From NCBI RefSeq assembly GCF_004337985.1, contig NW_021940928.1, forward strand, positions 1 through 64,000: a stretch of DNA of 64,000 nt. Reading direction: 5' to 3'. The position numbers and the translations under genes were made by a program. Of the stretch, positions 21,995 to 33,076 are shown one piece after another. This DNA is from Pyricularia pennisetigena. Its lineage: Eukaryota > Ascomycota > Sordariomycetes > Magnaporthales > Pyriculariaceae. The notes under the pieces were generated by a model. The model was not told the DNA's origin. It saw only the letters and a program-made list of their open reading frames with translations, and did not search any database. Position 1 is the stretch's first letter; each line of letters begins with the position of its first letter.

Positions 21995-22402
21995 ACGATC
22001 GTATATTCCACTTTCAATGCAAACATTGAATCTTTGTAATGTGGGGACGGCTGAAGGCTACTCGAGTCTACTTGCCAAGATGGAGAAGCATCTAGTTGTG
22101 GCTGCTGTAAACATCCACTCTTAGCTCTAGTTAACTTATCCATCTGCGAAGGTATCTCGAAGCAGCTGTAAATGCTCCACTTAACTACTTAACCGAAGAT
22201 CCACTGCTACAGTGCGAACGGGTCAGCAGACTACTTAGCCTGATTTCCAGAGGAACGTTTTCGTTGACATAAGCCTCGTGATCGCCTTCAGAGGTCGAAT
22301 AGGGGCTCAGTCATCAAGGGAGTCCTAGTTGACACCGTACGGTGCAAGCAGAGAAAGTCAATTTGTTTTGCTGAGAGGAAGATAGTTATGCTCCTAACTG
22401 TA
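21995..22402 (+). repeat. MITE family copy 2, left end eroded
   Basis: The body matches the family (gtggggacggct, ctgtaaacatccactcttagctct, ccatctgcgaaggta, gatccactgctacagtgcgaa). The right terminal inverted repeat is clear at 22374-22402 (gaggaagatag...ctcctaactgta). The left inverted repeat is not recognisable. Confidence 0.65.
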
Positions 22403-22507
22403 CAAATACGGCCACAATTCCTTGGTTACTTCTCGGCTTGTGTTCTGTTATCTAAAACTTTGAACCTTATCCCCAGTCGATATTATCCTATCTGCAGGGG
22501 GGTTGGG

Positions 22508-22665
22508 TCGACAGAGCTGATCCAACGAGACGCCACTTTCGATCAGAGCAAAAAAGTCCATGGTGCATGGATGCCACAGCTTTGGTTCCGTGACACCGTC
22601 GGTGGTTTTCTGGACCAGGCTAGAAGTAATTGACTTCAGCCAGGAAGTCCGCAGCCTGATCTGGT
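22508..22665 (-). pseudogene. Inverted partial copy of the pseudokinase last exon
   Basis: 158 bp that are about 96% identical to the reverse complement of 20667-20824, encoding the DQIRLRTSWLKS to SGVSLDQLC part. It lies about 1.7 kb away in opposite orientation. No other part of the kinase gene is present here. Confidence 0.85.
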
Positions 22666-24396
22666 CTCCAATTGTCTCCCAAATTGTTTGTTCTTTACAC
22701 ACTAACTAGAACCTTTAGTTGATTAGTTTGCCTGCTTTGCGATTCTTGGATGAGCCACTAAAGTACCTTCAAGAGGTGGTAGCGCATTGCAGCTTGTTGT
22801 TTGCGGTTGGTCGCTGGTGGGGACCACACGGCACAATAAATAAAAATAAGCTGCAAACTCTTACAACGTGTCCCGGCCATTTTCAATGAGAGTCCCAAGG
22901 TCACCGGAGCTTTCAATCGGCCTGGAAGACGCTAACTACACTGCCACCCTGGTCGGTCGCGATGGCTTTTACACAGTACAACTAACTTCCTAAGCCCACC
23001 GGGATCATGTACAAACCGATTTTGTTCCGACATGGCGAGCAGCCAGGACGTACATGATGGTGTGGACTTTGACATGAGCTGCGCAACGGTAGTTGTTGAC
23101 GTGCATTTGGAATGGTCAAGCTTGCGACTCTGAGCTGCAGTCGGTAGCAACTAATGCTTTGCAGTACATTCTATGCTCCATGTCGGTGAAGAAACGGCTT
23201 TTAGGGCTTGTTGAGCTCCCGCTTGTCTTGAACTTCCATTCCTGTCACTGAAGCCTGGTTACTAGTCGCGGGCAGCTCCCCAAATCTGGTATTAAAATCA
23301 TTCACTAAATATAAATGGAAACAGAGTGATAAATGGAAGCATACAAGTGACCTCAGACTGAATGCATAGGTACAAAGTGAAAACGTCCTGCTTCGTCGCC
23401 CCTTTTGCTTAGCCTTCGTGACAAAATTAGCATGCGAAGAAGCTTTGAAATGGCAAGCACAACGCTCGTTTATTATTTGCAAAGTCCTCAGTAAAAACAG
23501 AGCCAGTGTAGTCCTACGGAATTCACGGCACGACAGCATGCCGGCGATAGAACCTGCTCTTCAAATAATGAAGCCACTGGTGTATGAGTACTGCAGTTGT
23601 ATTCTCTCCTCAGGAATCTTCACCAAGGCAGACTTCCTCTGCAATGGGCGGCATTGTGAGCTCAAAAGCCATATGAGACGGCATTGAGCTACTGCTGAAC
23701 TCATAAGACTGTTTGCACGGAACCCTGTAGCCTTGAAATATTTGTCGTTTAGTCCGCGCGTGCTTATTTTCAGCTGACTTGCACCCGACATCTTCACGCT
23801 CGGTAGACGAAATCGCACCCTTAGCCTGGCTCACAAACGGAGGCTTCATCTTGATGAGAATCGATCTTGTCCTTCTTTTTATGTCCTATAAAAGGCTCAT
23901 TCCAGAGTTGCGTGGGACGTTGCTTTTGGGCGACCTGGCATGCGCTCTTTAAAGCCAATAGATTTAACGTTAGCACACGACTGATTCCTGCCTACAGCAG
24001 TACCCAATAGAAACAAGAGAGGGCTGGACGCCTACCCTGATTAGCAACTGGATGAAGGCAGTACATGCTTTTCAATCTAAAAGCTGGAAAGCCAACACAC
24101 GCCACTATGAAAGTCTTTGGATTCACCAGCCAATAACAGCGTCGATAATCGAAGGAAACACCCGCGGATCTGCACCAGAGAAGCGAGCTCGATATCCCCT
24201 TTCTGCGATGCGCTTTCTGACCTGGTGTTCCGGCTTTTTCATTGAGCTTTATGGCAAGATTTTGATTTGCTGTCACTTACGAAAACCAGTAGCTCTGCGA
24301 GCGCCGGGTCAATGTTTACGTCCCTCATTAGATCTGTTTGTCATCTACTTTCCTAATCTCAGCTTTGGCCCACTACACTCACCTGATCAGAACATT
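22666..24396. other. No supported gene
   Basis: Weak frames only. A minus-strand ORF of 79 codons at 23610-23849 is protein-like in composition but has no recognisable feature. The 3' part is the presumptive PRM1 promoter; a tataaaa lies near 23887. Confidence 0.4.
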
Positions 24397-26285
24397 ATGA
24401 AGATCCCGGATTTGCCCAAAGGTTTGAAATGTATTTCTATGGGCACAAAATATGCCTTCGAACCGCGGCCGCTGCCCCAGGTGCGCAAAAATCAACCAGC
24501 TCCCTACCTTGGTCTTAGATCTAGACTATCTCAGATCTGGCTCAATTGTTGGACAGCACTGTTCATCCTCGTGCTGGCTCGGCTTGTTATGCTCATCTCC
24601 GGTCTAAACGACAACATCACTGATGCGAAGGAAAAGGCACTCTCTGCTTGCACAAAGGTCGAAGATATAGGTAGCGCTATGGCGTCTATGCCGCACTACC
24701 TCTCGCACGGAGTCAACAAACTGGCTGTAGAAAGTGTTTCCCGCGAGGTCAGCGGCACGGTGAATATGCTCCTCTTGGTTCTCACAACCTTCGAGAACAT
24801 CATTTACTTTGCCATCAACTTTCATATTGGAACGTATGTCTGCCTCATCGCCGCCTTTGTTCACGGTGCCTTCGACGTTGGCATTGACGCTGCGGACGCC
24901 ATGGCTGAGCAAATGAGCAACGCCATCGGCAAGATTACCGAAGGCCTCAACGACGAGGTCAACAAGTTTCAAAGCACCATCAACGATTTAGTAAGCAAAC
25001 TCAACAAAGGGACCAGCCTCGGCGGTCTCCTAGGCGGTGCTGCTACCGTGCCAAAGTTAGACATCTCTGGTAGCCTGGGTGATCTGAAAAGCATCCACAT
25101 CGACAGTGGCGATTTCGTACGTAGCCTTAAAGACATGAAAGCAAAGACTCCGACTTTCGACGACGTGCAAAACTTCACCAAACGGACCATCGCCGTTCCT
25201 TTTGATCTCGCGAGGAAGAAACTCAACGAAAGCTCTGGCGCGTGGGTGCCGCCAGATGATATGTTCCCGCTGGCACCAAAACAGTCGTTGTCGTTCTGCT
25301 CCGACAATACGGCTGTCGCCGACTTTTTCAACGGGCTATATAGGATCGTGCATCGTACCCAAATCGTGCTGCTCGTGATCATGCTGATCCTCGCCTCGCT
25401 TGCATGCATCCTTATGGCGGTGCTAGAAGCCAGACGGTACTATAACCAAAAGAAACTTGCTCAACAGATGCTCGATGGGGAGTACGACGCTATGGATGCT
25501 CTTTACCAAGGATCTCGTCCACTCTCGTCTGCCTTGGGCTTGTGGATCGGAAGCAAGCTGAAGCGGAGCGATCGTGAGTATCTTGCTAGGTGGGCCTGGA
25601 CCTATGTGACATCGGCGCCTGCGCTTTTTGTGTTCTGGCTGGCAGTCGCTGGCATGATTTCCTGTCTTTGCCAGCTTATCATTCTTCGGTTGGTAAAGAA
25701 GGAGGCGCCTGCGTTGATCAACAGGGTCGGCGATTTTGCCAAGGACGTGGTGAGCACCCTCGATGAAGTGTCGACCAGGTGGGCCACCGACGCGAACGAG
25801 GTTCTGGTCAAGCATACCAACGAAATCAACACCAAGCTCCTCAGCAACGTAAAGACGGCAACTTCAGCAGTCAATAACACACTCAGTACTTTCCAGACCG
25901 AGATGAACAAGCGATTGGACGACGTTTTCGAAGGCACTGTACTGCATAACGTCGTCAAGGACGTGGTTCGATGTCTGCTGGGGCTCAAGATCGAGGCGGT
26001 CGAAAACGGAATAAAGTGGGTCAACGAACAAGCACATTTTTCCTTCCCGCTCTTCCCCCGAGATTTGTTCAGCTCTGGGGCGCAGCAATCCATCTTGGGC
26101 GATTCGAACATGACTTCATTTCTCTCAAGCCCATCCACTGTAACGACCGATGAGATCTCTGCGGCTGTGTACCAGGTCATCGACCGCCTGCGAAATGGAA
26201 TGATGCGTGACGCACTCATCTCGGTCGGCTTGCTGCTGGTATACCTTGTCTTTGTGCTGGTGGGTGTGATTCGCTTACTATTCAA
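24397..26285 (+). CDS. PRM1: Plasma membrane fusion protein PRM1, copy 1 (3' end cut at N)
   Basis: 629 codons from ATG 24397 up to the N at 26286. PRM1 acts at the plasma membrane during mating-cell (and hyphal) fusion. Seen: first membrane segment after RLSQIWLNCW (ALFILVLARLVMLI), the conserved AKEKALSACTKVEDIGSAMASMPHYLS ectodomain start, further TM segments near YVCLIAAFVHG, QIVLLVIMLILASLACILMAVLEARR, APALFVFWLAVAGMISCLCQL and a last one (LLLVYLVFVLVGVIRLLF), with long amphipathic ectodomains between. The frame extends upstream to 24052, but ATG 24397 gives a normal short N-terminus. The cytoplasmic tail is missing because the sequence stops at the N. Confidence 0.88.
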
Positions 26286-26286
26286 N
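26286..26286. other. Single N at the junction of two PRM1 copies
   Basis: Copy 1 ends exactly here and copy 2 begins exactly after it. 24518-26285 and 26287-28057 are the same segment, differing at roughly 2% of bases and by one 3-bp indel. Confidence 0.95.
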
Positions 26287-28223
26287 GATCTAGACTGTCT
26301 CAGATCTGGCTCAATTGTTGGACAGCATTGTTCATCCTCGTGCTGGCTCGGCTTGTTATGCTCATCTCCGGTCTAAACGACAACATCACTGATGCGAAGG
26401 AAAAGGCACTCTCTGCTTGCACAAAGGTCGAAGATATAGGTAGCGCTATGGCGTCTATGCCGCACTACCTCTCGCACGGAGTAAACAAACTGGCTGTAGA
26501 AAGTATTTCCCGCGAGGTCAGCGGCACGGTGAATATGCTCCTCTTGGTTCTCACAAACATCGAAAACATCATTTACTTAGCCATCAACTTTCATATTGGA
26601 ACGTATGTCTGCCTCATCGCCGCCTTTATTCACGGTGCCTTCGACGTTGGCATTGAAGCAGCGGACGCCATGGCTGAGCAAATGAGCAACGCCATCGGCA
26701 AGATTACCGAAGGCCTCAACGACGAGGTCAACAAGTTTCAAAGCACCATCAACGATTTAGTAAGCAAACTCAACAAAGGGACCAGCCTCGGCGGTCTCCT
26801 AGGCAGCGATTCTGCTACCGTGCCCAAGTTAGATATCTCTGGTAGCCTGGGTGATCTGAAGAGCATCCACATCGACAGTGGCGATTTCGTACGTAGCCTT
26901 AAAGACATGAAAGAAAAGACTCCGACTTTCGACGACGTGCAAAACTTCACCAAACGTACCATCGCCGTTCCTTTTGATCTCGCGAGGAAGGAACTCAACG
27001 AAAGCTCTGGCGCGTGGGTGCCGCCAGATGATATGTTCCCTTTGGCACCAAAACAGTCGTTGTCGTTCTGCTCCGGCAATACAGCTGTCGCCGACTTTTT
27101 CAACGGGCTATATAGGATCGTGCATCGTACCCAAATCGTGTTGCTCGTGATCATGCCGATCCTCGCCTCGCTTGCATGCATCCTTATGGCGGTGCTAGAA
27201 GCCAGACGGTACTATAGCCAAAAGAAACTTGCTCAACAGATGCTCGATGGGGAGTACGACGCTATGGATGCTCTTTACCAAGGATCTCGTCCACTCTCGT
27301 CTGCCTTGGGCTTGTGGATCGGAAGCAAGCTGAAGCGGAGCGATCGTGAGTATCTTGCTAGGTGGGCCTGGGCCTATGTGACATCGGCGCCTGCGCTTTT
27401 TGTGTTTTGGCTGGCAGTCGCTGGCATGCTTTCCTGTCTTTGCCAGCTTATCATTCTTCGGCTGGTAAAGAAGGAGGCGCCTGCGCTGATCAACAGGGTC
27501 GGCGATTTTGCCAAGGACGTGGTGAGCACCCTCGATGAAGTGTCGACCAGGTGGGCCACCGACGCGAACGAGGTTCTGGTCAAGCATACCAACGAGATCA
27601 ACACCAAGCTCCTCAGCAACGTAAAGACGGCAACTTCAGCAGTCAATAACACACTCAGTACTTTCCAGACCGAGATGAACAAGCGATTGGACGACGTTTT
27701 CGAAGGCACTGTACTGCATAACGTCGTCAAGGACGTGGTTCGATGTCTGCTGGGGCTCAAGATCGAGGCGGTCGAAAACGGAATAAAGTGGGTCAACGAA
27801 CAAGCACATTTTTCCTTCCCGCTCTTCCCCCGAGATTTGTTCAGCTCTGGGGCGCAGCAATCCATCTTGGGCGATTCGAACATGACTTCATTTCTCTCAA
27901 GCCCATCCACTGTAACGACCGATGAGATCTCTGCGGCTGTGTACCAGGTCATCGACCGCCTGCGAAATGGAATGATCCGTGACGCACTCATCTCGGTCGG
28001 CTTGCTGCTGGTATACCTTGTCTTTGTGCTGGTGGGTGTGATTCGCTTACTATTCAACATCAAGGGACCCACAGGACCCGTTGGCAGTACTACAGCCAAC
28101 CCATGCAATACCGATTTCACGATTGAGACTTTGCAGCACAAGTACGAGGAGCCAGCAGCTAGTGCACCAAGAGACCCCACCACAAGCCCACACAGACTAG
28201 CCCCGCGGACAACGGTCTCGTGA
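26287..28223 (+). CDS. PRM1: PRM1, copy 2 (5' end cut at N)
   Basis: It begins at the base matching 24518 of copy 1, inside the RSRLSQIW segment just before TM1, and is open in that frame to a stop at 28221-28223. It therefore lacks an ATG and the first about 40 residues but has the C-terminal tail missing in copy 1 (about 57 residues after the last TM, rich in Pro, Thr and Ser). About 15 amino-acid differences from copy 1 are spread over 590 residues, including a one-residue insertion in the GLLG loop. All TM segments are kept. Together the two pieces cover one complete PRM1, which suggests either overlapping contigs or a real tandem duplication with hidden ends. Confidence 0.88.
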
Positions 28224-28635
28224 CTTTATCGCAGGATGAAATGCTGCTATTCTATCAATGCTATCTTATCAATAAGGACGGACAGTGGGGTTATGGCCCT
28301 AAATCTGGGAGGTACGGAGACATGTGAGTGAGGACCTGACATTGGTTTCTCGCGCAGAGCCTGAAAAGGCTTGCAGTCCTCCGGATAGCTTCGATATGAG
28401 ACCATAATATGTAGGAGTAAAATAGAATTTTATGCTCTATAGTATTATTTCTCGGCGTGACAGCTAAATGACTTACGGCTGAATCTAATCGACAGTTTTG
28501 CTGAAGAACAATGACACAAACGGTATGCAAATCGTAAACACGCAAATTAAGTAATACTGAAACGAAATTTGAGAGACTAATCGTTCTCCAAGACAGCTGT
28601 GTACCAAACTCAATGCCTCACCGAGAAAATCCAGC
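28224..28635. other. No supported gene
   Basis: Downstream region of PRM1; it presumably holds its terminator. No element seen. Confidence 0.45.
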
Positions 28636-29016
28636 CTAATCTTTCTCGTACCGCCTCCTAACCTTAGCTCGATAATCTGCCGGGAGCTGGAACCTCACAG
28701 TTTTGACAACTGGCTTTTTGGAGCGTGTGCACGGTCGTTTGTGGATTAAATAATTCTGTACTCTGATCTCATCCATTGTGTGTTTGTCATGGATTCTAGG
28801 TCTTGAGGTCTGTTTCGTAGTCAGTGCTGGCTCATGTCGTTCGGACTTCCGCCTAGACTTTCTATATTCTGTGGTCCAAACATAGCAGCTAGTGTTAGAC
28901 GAGGATCGCTTGTCGGGATAGAAGTACTGCACTGTGTGCCTATAAATGCAGTGCCATGACATGGTTCCAATGGTCTGGGCTCCGTCAGACCTGGTTTCAC
29001 AGCTGGACGAGAGCAA
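28636..29016 (-). CDS. Small basic hypothetical protein
   Basis: 126 codons; a shorter start at MSWHCIY is plausible. Rich in Arg/Lys and Ser (YRKSRRKSERHEP, RPCTRSKKPVVKTVRFQL). No domain recognised; it may be a chance ORF. Confidence 0.25.
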   Translation of the reverse strand: MLSSSCETRSDGAQTIGTMSWHCIYRHTVQYFYPDKRSSSNTSCYVWTTEYRKSRRKSERHEPALTTKQTSRPRIHDKHTMDEIRVQNYLIHKRPCTRSKKPVVKTVRFQLPADYRAKVRRRYEKD

Positions 29017-29186
29017 GTTGTCTGTATACGGTATATATCCTCAGGCTATGGAAAGCATAATCTGGACGTTGGGAACTCATAAATGGCTTATAGCTAGCTA
29101 ATACAAACATTTGTGGAATAAGATTCCGCACAGTAATCTCCTTCCACTCATGAACTCAATACAGAATTGGCTCTGTTTTCCCTCAT

Positions 29187-30003
29187 TCACTTGATTCGTT
29201 GGCGTTTACGACGGCCCTCATTTGAATCCTCTGTCACGCTTCTACGGTGGTCGATTGTTCCAAATCTTGCACCTAATTTCTGGTTTTCAGCCAATTTTTG
29301 AATCGTGAATGGCGAGCCACTTATGTGGCATCCTCCCCCTGAGCCTTCATGTAAGCAAACTTGGAAGGGCTCGTCCAACCTGGAGACCCGAATCTTCACA
29401 TGCTTACAGAAATTGCCGTTGGCATCGCTGCAAGAGCCATTCCAGAAATTACCCTGTAGTGTGACATTGTTGATTTGCAAAAAAGCAGCTTCTTCATTCA
29501 ACTGGGTCATCAGCGCATCGAACGCGGCCGTATTAGCCCGCAATCGGCAGGATATGCTACCTGTGCATTCATACTGGTTATCCGCTCGGTATGGGATGGC
29601 ATCTCCATCTAGCGTGAAGACGAAGAGCTCGGCACGGATGCGAGAGACCAAATCGTTCAGCTCTGGAGATTGTAACATCGTTTCTTGGGCTACCTCCTCT
29701 ATTTCTTTCATTTTCGAAAGATCATCCAAATGGGGTTCTGCACCAGGAAACTTCACGTCAAATCGGAAAAAGCCACTCTTGGACTTCTCGATGGTCTGTT
29801 GGCTGAGTAACTGCTTCCAAGCCCTGTCGGAGTCGCCAAGCTTCCAAAATCCCCTGATCAGGCGTGGTATGAAAGAATCTTTCCAGAAGCAACGAGAACT
29901 TCTCTGCGGACCGCCTCGCAAAGGACAGCCTGTACCCAATGAAACAAACAAGCTGGGGTCCCGAGTGTTCGGGAACAAAGCTCCCACTTCATGTAGTGCT
30001 ATT
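29187..30003 (-). pseudogene. Patatin-like phospholipase, C-terminal part only
   Basis: About 272 codons open up to the LTR edge. The start SQIALHEVGALFP and FVSLGTGCPLRGG match the segment of fungal patatin-like proteins just after the DGG/NNP catalytic aspartate region. The remainder (CFWKDSFIPRLIRGFW, FFRFDVKFPGAEPHLDD, a cysteine-containing SxCxxxxNxC region) matches the fungal C-terminal extension. The GGG oxyanion turn, the GxSxG serine and the DGG aspartate are all absent, lost upstream of the LTR at 30004. The in-frame ATG at 30011 is supplied by the LTR end, not by the gene. Patatin lipases with NLR-type partners act in fungal self-recognition and are common Starship cargo. Confidence 0.85.
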
Positions 30004-30196
30004 TGTGACATTTAGAACATGAGATGACCAGACCCTAACCCTGACCCCTGACCAACGACCCACCAGGGTGATACCTTTATCTACGTCGCGTCAAGCTTAG
30101 AACTTTGTTTGTTTCCTTTCCTCTGCTCAGAGTAGAATCTTCGTCGATAGGCGCCAATAGACTAGCTTCCGTGCTATGCTTACCCTGGCCGTGACA
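30004..30196 (+). repeat. Solo LTR of the chromovirus
   Basis: 193 bp from TGTGACATTT to GGCCGTGACA, plus orientation. The five bases before (ctatt) and after (ttgcg) do not match, so there is no target-site duplication. It separates two unrelated broken genes. Confidence 0.93.
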
Positions 30197-31490
30197 TTGC
30201 GCAGGTGTATGTCCCGGTCAAGGGAAATTGCCGCGTCAAAAATGGTGGCCAAGTCGTCCACTAGACCTGAATTGTCGCGTCGATAGTTATCTGACTGAAG
30301 CACAGAATGGACAAAATCGGCTCGGTAGGCCAGAAGGGCCTTCCGGGCAGCAGGGGTCGTTGCAGCGGTCGTTGCAACTAGGGCATTAGTATTTGTGCGC
30401 CACTCTTGTAATGAGATGACGATCTTCTCAGTTGGGCCTGCTGCTCGAGATTGGCTAGCCTATAGTCATGGTAGGCAGGAATGGCTAGCCAAATAGCCTT
30501 ACTATCATAAACGGCGGAATACAGCTTCTGCATCGACTATGCAGCTTCGCCTGCCCACATATAACACCCAAACACGTATTTGGTCAAATAATGCCACAAT
30601 TACGCCTCAAATAAATGGCAAATTGGTTGGTGTGCAACAAAAACTGCATCTGCCTCAACTCCTCCGTCATAGGACATGGATAGGCCGAGAGTCGTGTCTT
30701 ATCGCTCGAAGGCTCGCTAAGTATCCCAGAAAATCCGGTTGCGGCCAAGTTACGCACCATTCACCTCATCCTTTTGGCACCATCGATGAGATCCTGATCA
30801 GAAATCTTGTTTGACTGGCACGAGGTGGTGTGGAGTTTGCGAAGCTCAGCGGCAATTTTGCGCCAGCGCTTGTGATTCTCGAGGGCTTCGGCCTCCGCGG
30901 ATACACAATTAGTATGCTCTGTGCTAAGGCTAGACTCCAGCTGCTGCACGAGGGCTTGGGCTTCAGAAAACTGCTTCTGCAAGCTTGCCAGTTCGGCTTG
31001 GTGACGAGTTTGAAGATCTTGGGTCTTCTGATGCCATTCTTGGTTTATTTCAGTAATGCGGGGTTGAAGGTAAGTTTGCCAATCATTTTGCTGCTTTTCA
31101 ATCCAATACTGTATCAATCTTGAATTTTTGTTCGTTGCTTCTTCCAATTCTCGGATATGTCTGTTGCATTGTGCAAGTTGTTCCTGGTAGTTAGTTGGCT
31201 AATCGCCCCAAGCGCATTGTTTGGTCCAAGCCGATACATAATCTGGGCACAGGCTTGTGACTGTTACAATCGTCGCCGTCTTCCTCAAAAGGTACTCTGC
31301 TAGTCGTGCATGCGCACGAAGGCCATGGTGATTTGTTGACGTGGATGTAGTCCATCGCCTCTTCCATGCTCGTGTCCTCGTCTATGTCGGCGGGCATTTT
31401 GGTGGATGTACTGGGCAAGAGATACTGATCTTGGGTATTCATTTCATGGAGTCGGAGGGAGAAATAAGACGGCCAAGTATAGGATTTCAC
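30197..31490 (-). pseudogene. Decayed coiled-coil gene of unknown function
   Basis: A minus-strand coding trace starting MNTQDQYLLPST near 31442 and continuing through a long coiled coil (RHIRELEEATNK to AAELRKLHTT, about 30845-31165) and DQDLIDGAKRMR. It then passes into other frames (VRNLAATGFSGILS, KLYSAVYDSKAIWLAIPAYHDYR, YRADFVHSVLQSDNYR, DLATIFDAAISLDRDIH) up to the LTR. Lesions seen: a 4-bp duplication near 31190, a TGA near 30772 where TGG would fit, a TGA near 30590 and at least one more frameshift. The layout resembles a multicopy family of fungal hypothetical proteins. The C-terminus is cut by the LTR at 30196. Confidence 0.6.
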
Positions 31491-31925
31491 ATGCGCATCA
31501 TCTTATCTTCGGCTGTCGGCGTTTGTTAAGAGGGGAAGAGAACTTTTTATGGGAGTTTGATCGCTTGGTCGACTTTGGGACATCGCGATGGGTTCCTGGC
31601 TTTTGTTGTTGAACAAACTCACTTTCAACAATTTGTTTCTGTATTTGTTGAGAAATATATACAAGCTTGACAGTGGAGGGCTAAGTTGTCCGTTTATTGG
31701 TGTAACCCACGGCTGCCAAGGTCTAGGATTCCGACTGGCCTGGCTGCCTTTTCGTGTGTGTTCCTATGAAGAATGTTCATTCCAAATTTGCCTTTTTGCG
31801 TGGTTTTGCCTTGCTTCTGGGCCAAGTGACAAATATATAAACTTGGTACTCAGCCTTCCACTTGTCGGATTTGAGCTCCCATTTCTATATCATTTCAGGT
31901 TAAAAAACCGCGAAACAGAATCAAG

Positions 31926-32883
31926 ATGTCATCCTTCTCAATTCCATCCCGTCCGAGATCGCCGCCAAGCGATGTCAGCAATGATGAATTTCCAGTCTTG
32001 GACGAGCAGGATGGCTAACTTATTGTTGGTATTGATTTTGGCACGACGCAAGTTCTTCTTTTCTCATGTCTGAGGAAGCGGACCACCTGACAATGGGAGA
32101 ATAGATTTCCTGGCGTTGCTTGGGCCACACAGACGAGCTTCAGAAAGATCCCAATGACATCAACTTGATTACGAACTGGCCCGGTACAGGCCGTGAAGAA
32201 AGCAAGTGCCCGACAGAGCTTAGCTACGGTGATGACGGTAAAATCCATTGGAGCTTTGATGTCCCCCCTGATGCAAGCTCGGTATCATGGTTCAAACTTC
32301 TACTTCTCCGCGAAGAAGATACAAATGACGACAGGGATGTATCTGAATACCTCGTCAGCGCGCGCGAGTTCCTCTCGCGCACCAACAAAACTGCTATTGA
32401 CGCCGTCTCAGATTTCCTAGGTGCGCTTTGGAAAAATACCATCGCCAAGATTGTGTGCGCGCGGGGGCAAATGGTCGTCGATGCCCTCGTGTTTCGCGTT
32501 GTGATTACCGTCCCCGCAATCTGGAAAGGGTATGCGAGGCAAGCGATGCACAAGGCTGCCGATCAAGCAGGCATATTGAAAGAACGCGCCGCTGGGCCTA
32601 CGGAGCTTGTATTTGCAAATGAGCCCGAAGCCGCAGCGATGTCAACACTAATCGAGAGGGGTAGGAGGCCAGGTACAGGGGGCGTTTATGTTGTTTGTGA
32701 CGCCGGCGGTGGCACAGTTGTGAGTTTCGTAGTTACTCGCCAAGGATTAGAGCAAGAGCTAAGACTCTACACAGGACATGATCAGCTATAAGATCGACCA
32801 GGTCGATCCTATTTGTATGAAGGAAGCAGTCGAGGGAAAGGGTAAGCTTTTGCTTTGTAAGGTGAACAGATTCCGCAAGCTAA
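31926..32883 (+). pseudogene. Hsp70-like (HSPA12-type) ATPase, inactivated and truncated
   Basis: ATG 31926 opens a polar leader. After 30 codons TAA (32016) interrupts the text just before LIVGIDFGTT, the phosphate-1 motif. A probable intron follows, then GVAWAT and a one-base frame change into DELQKDPNDINLITNWPG. The rest reads cleanly: VITVPAIWKGYARQAMHKAADQAGI, VFANEPEAAAM, VVCDAGGGTV (phosphate-2), and in a further frame DMISYKIDQVDP. The sequence stops at an LTR at 32884, so the C-terminal half is gone. Fungal cytosolic Hsp70-like proteins of this type occur in large families; this copy cannot work. Confidence 0.8.
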
Positions 32884-33076
32884 TGTCACGGCCAGAGTAA
32901 GCATAGCACGGAAGCTAGTCTATTGGCACCTACCGACGAAGACTCTACTCTGAGGAGAGGAAAGGAATAAACAAAGTTCTAAGCTTGACGCGTCGCTGAT
33001 GAAGGGTGTCACCCTGGTGGGTGGTTGGTCAGGGGTCAGGGTTAGGGTCTGGTGATCTCAGGGTCCAAATGTCCCA
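32884..33076 (-). repeat. Chromovirus LTR, truncating the Hsp70 pseudogene
   Basis: It runs from tgtcacggcc to aaatgtccca on the plus strand, about 193 bp, with a changed terminal base pattern. The flanks gctaa and tatat do not match, so there is no target-site duplication. Hsp70 sequence ends at one side and copia sequence starts close to the other. Confidence 0.9.

Noticed and set aside
24604..28183. Long minus-strand ORFs opposite PRM1 (for example 25602-26285 and 27374-28183)
   Set aside because: They are shadows of the PRM1 coding strand, repeated in both copies.
30004..33076. Inversion between the two opposite-facing LTRs
   Set aside because: Swapping the flanks does not create matching target duplications or join any gene fragments.
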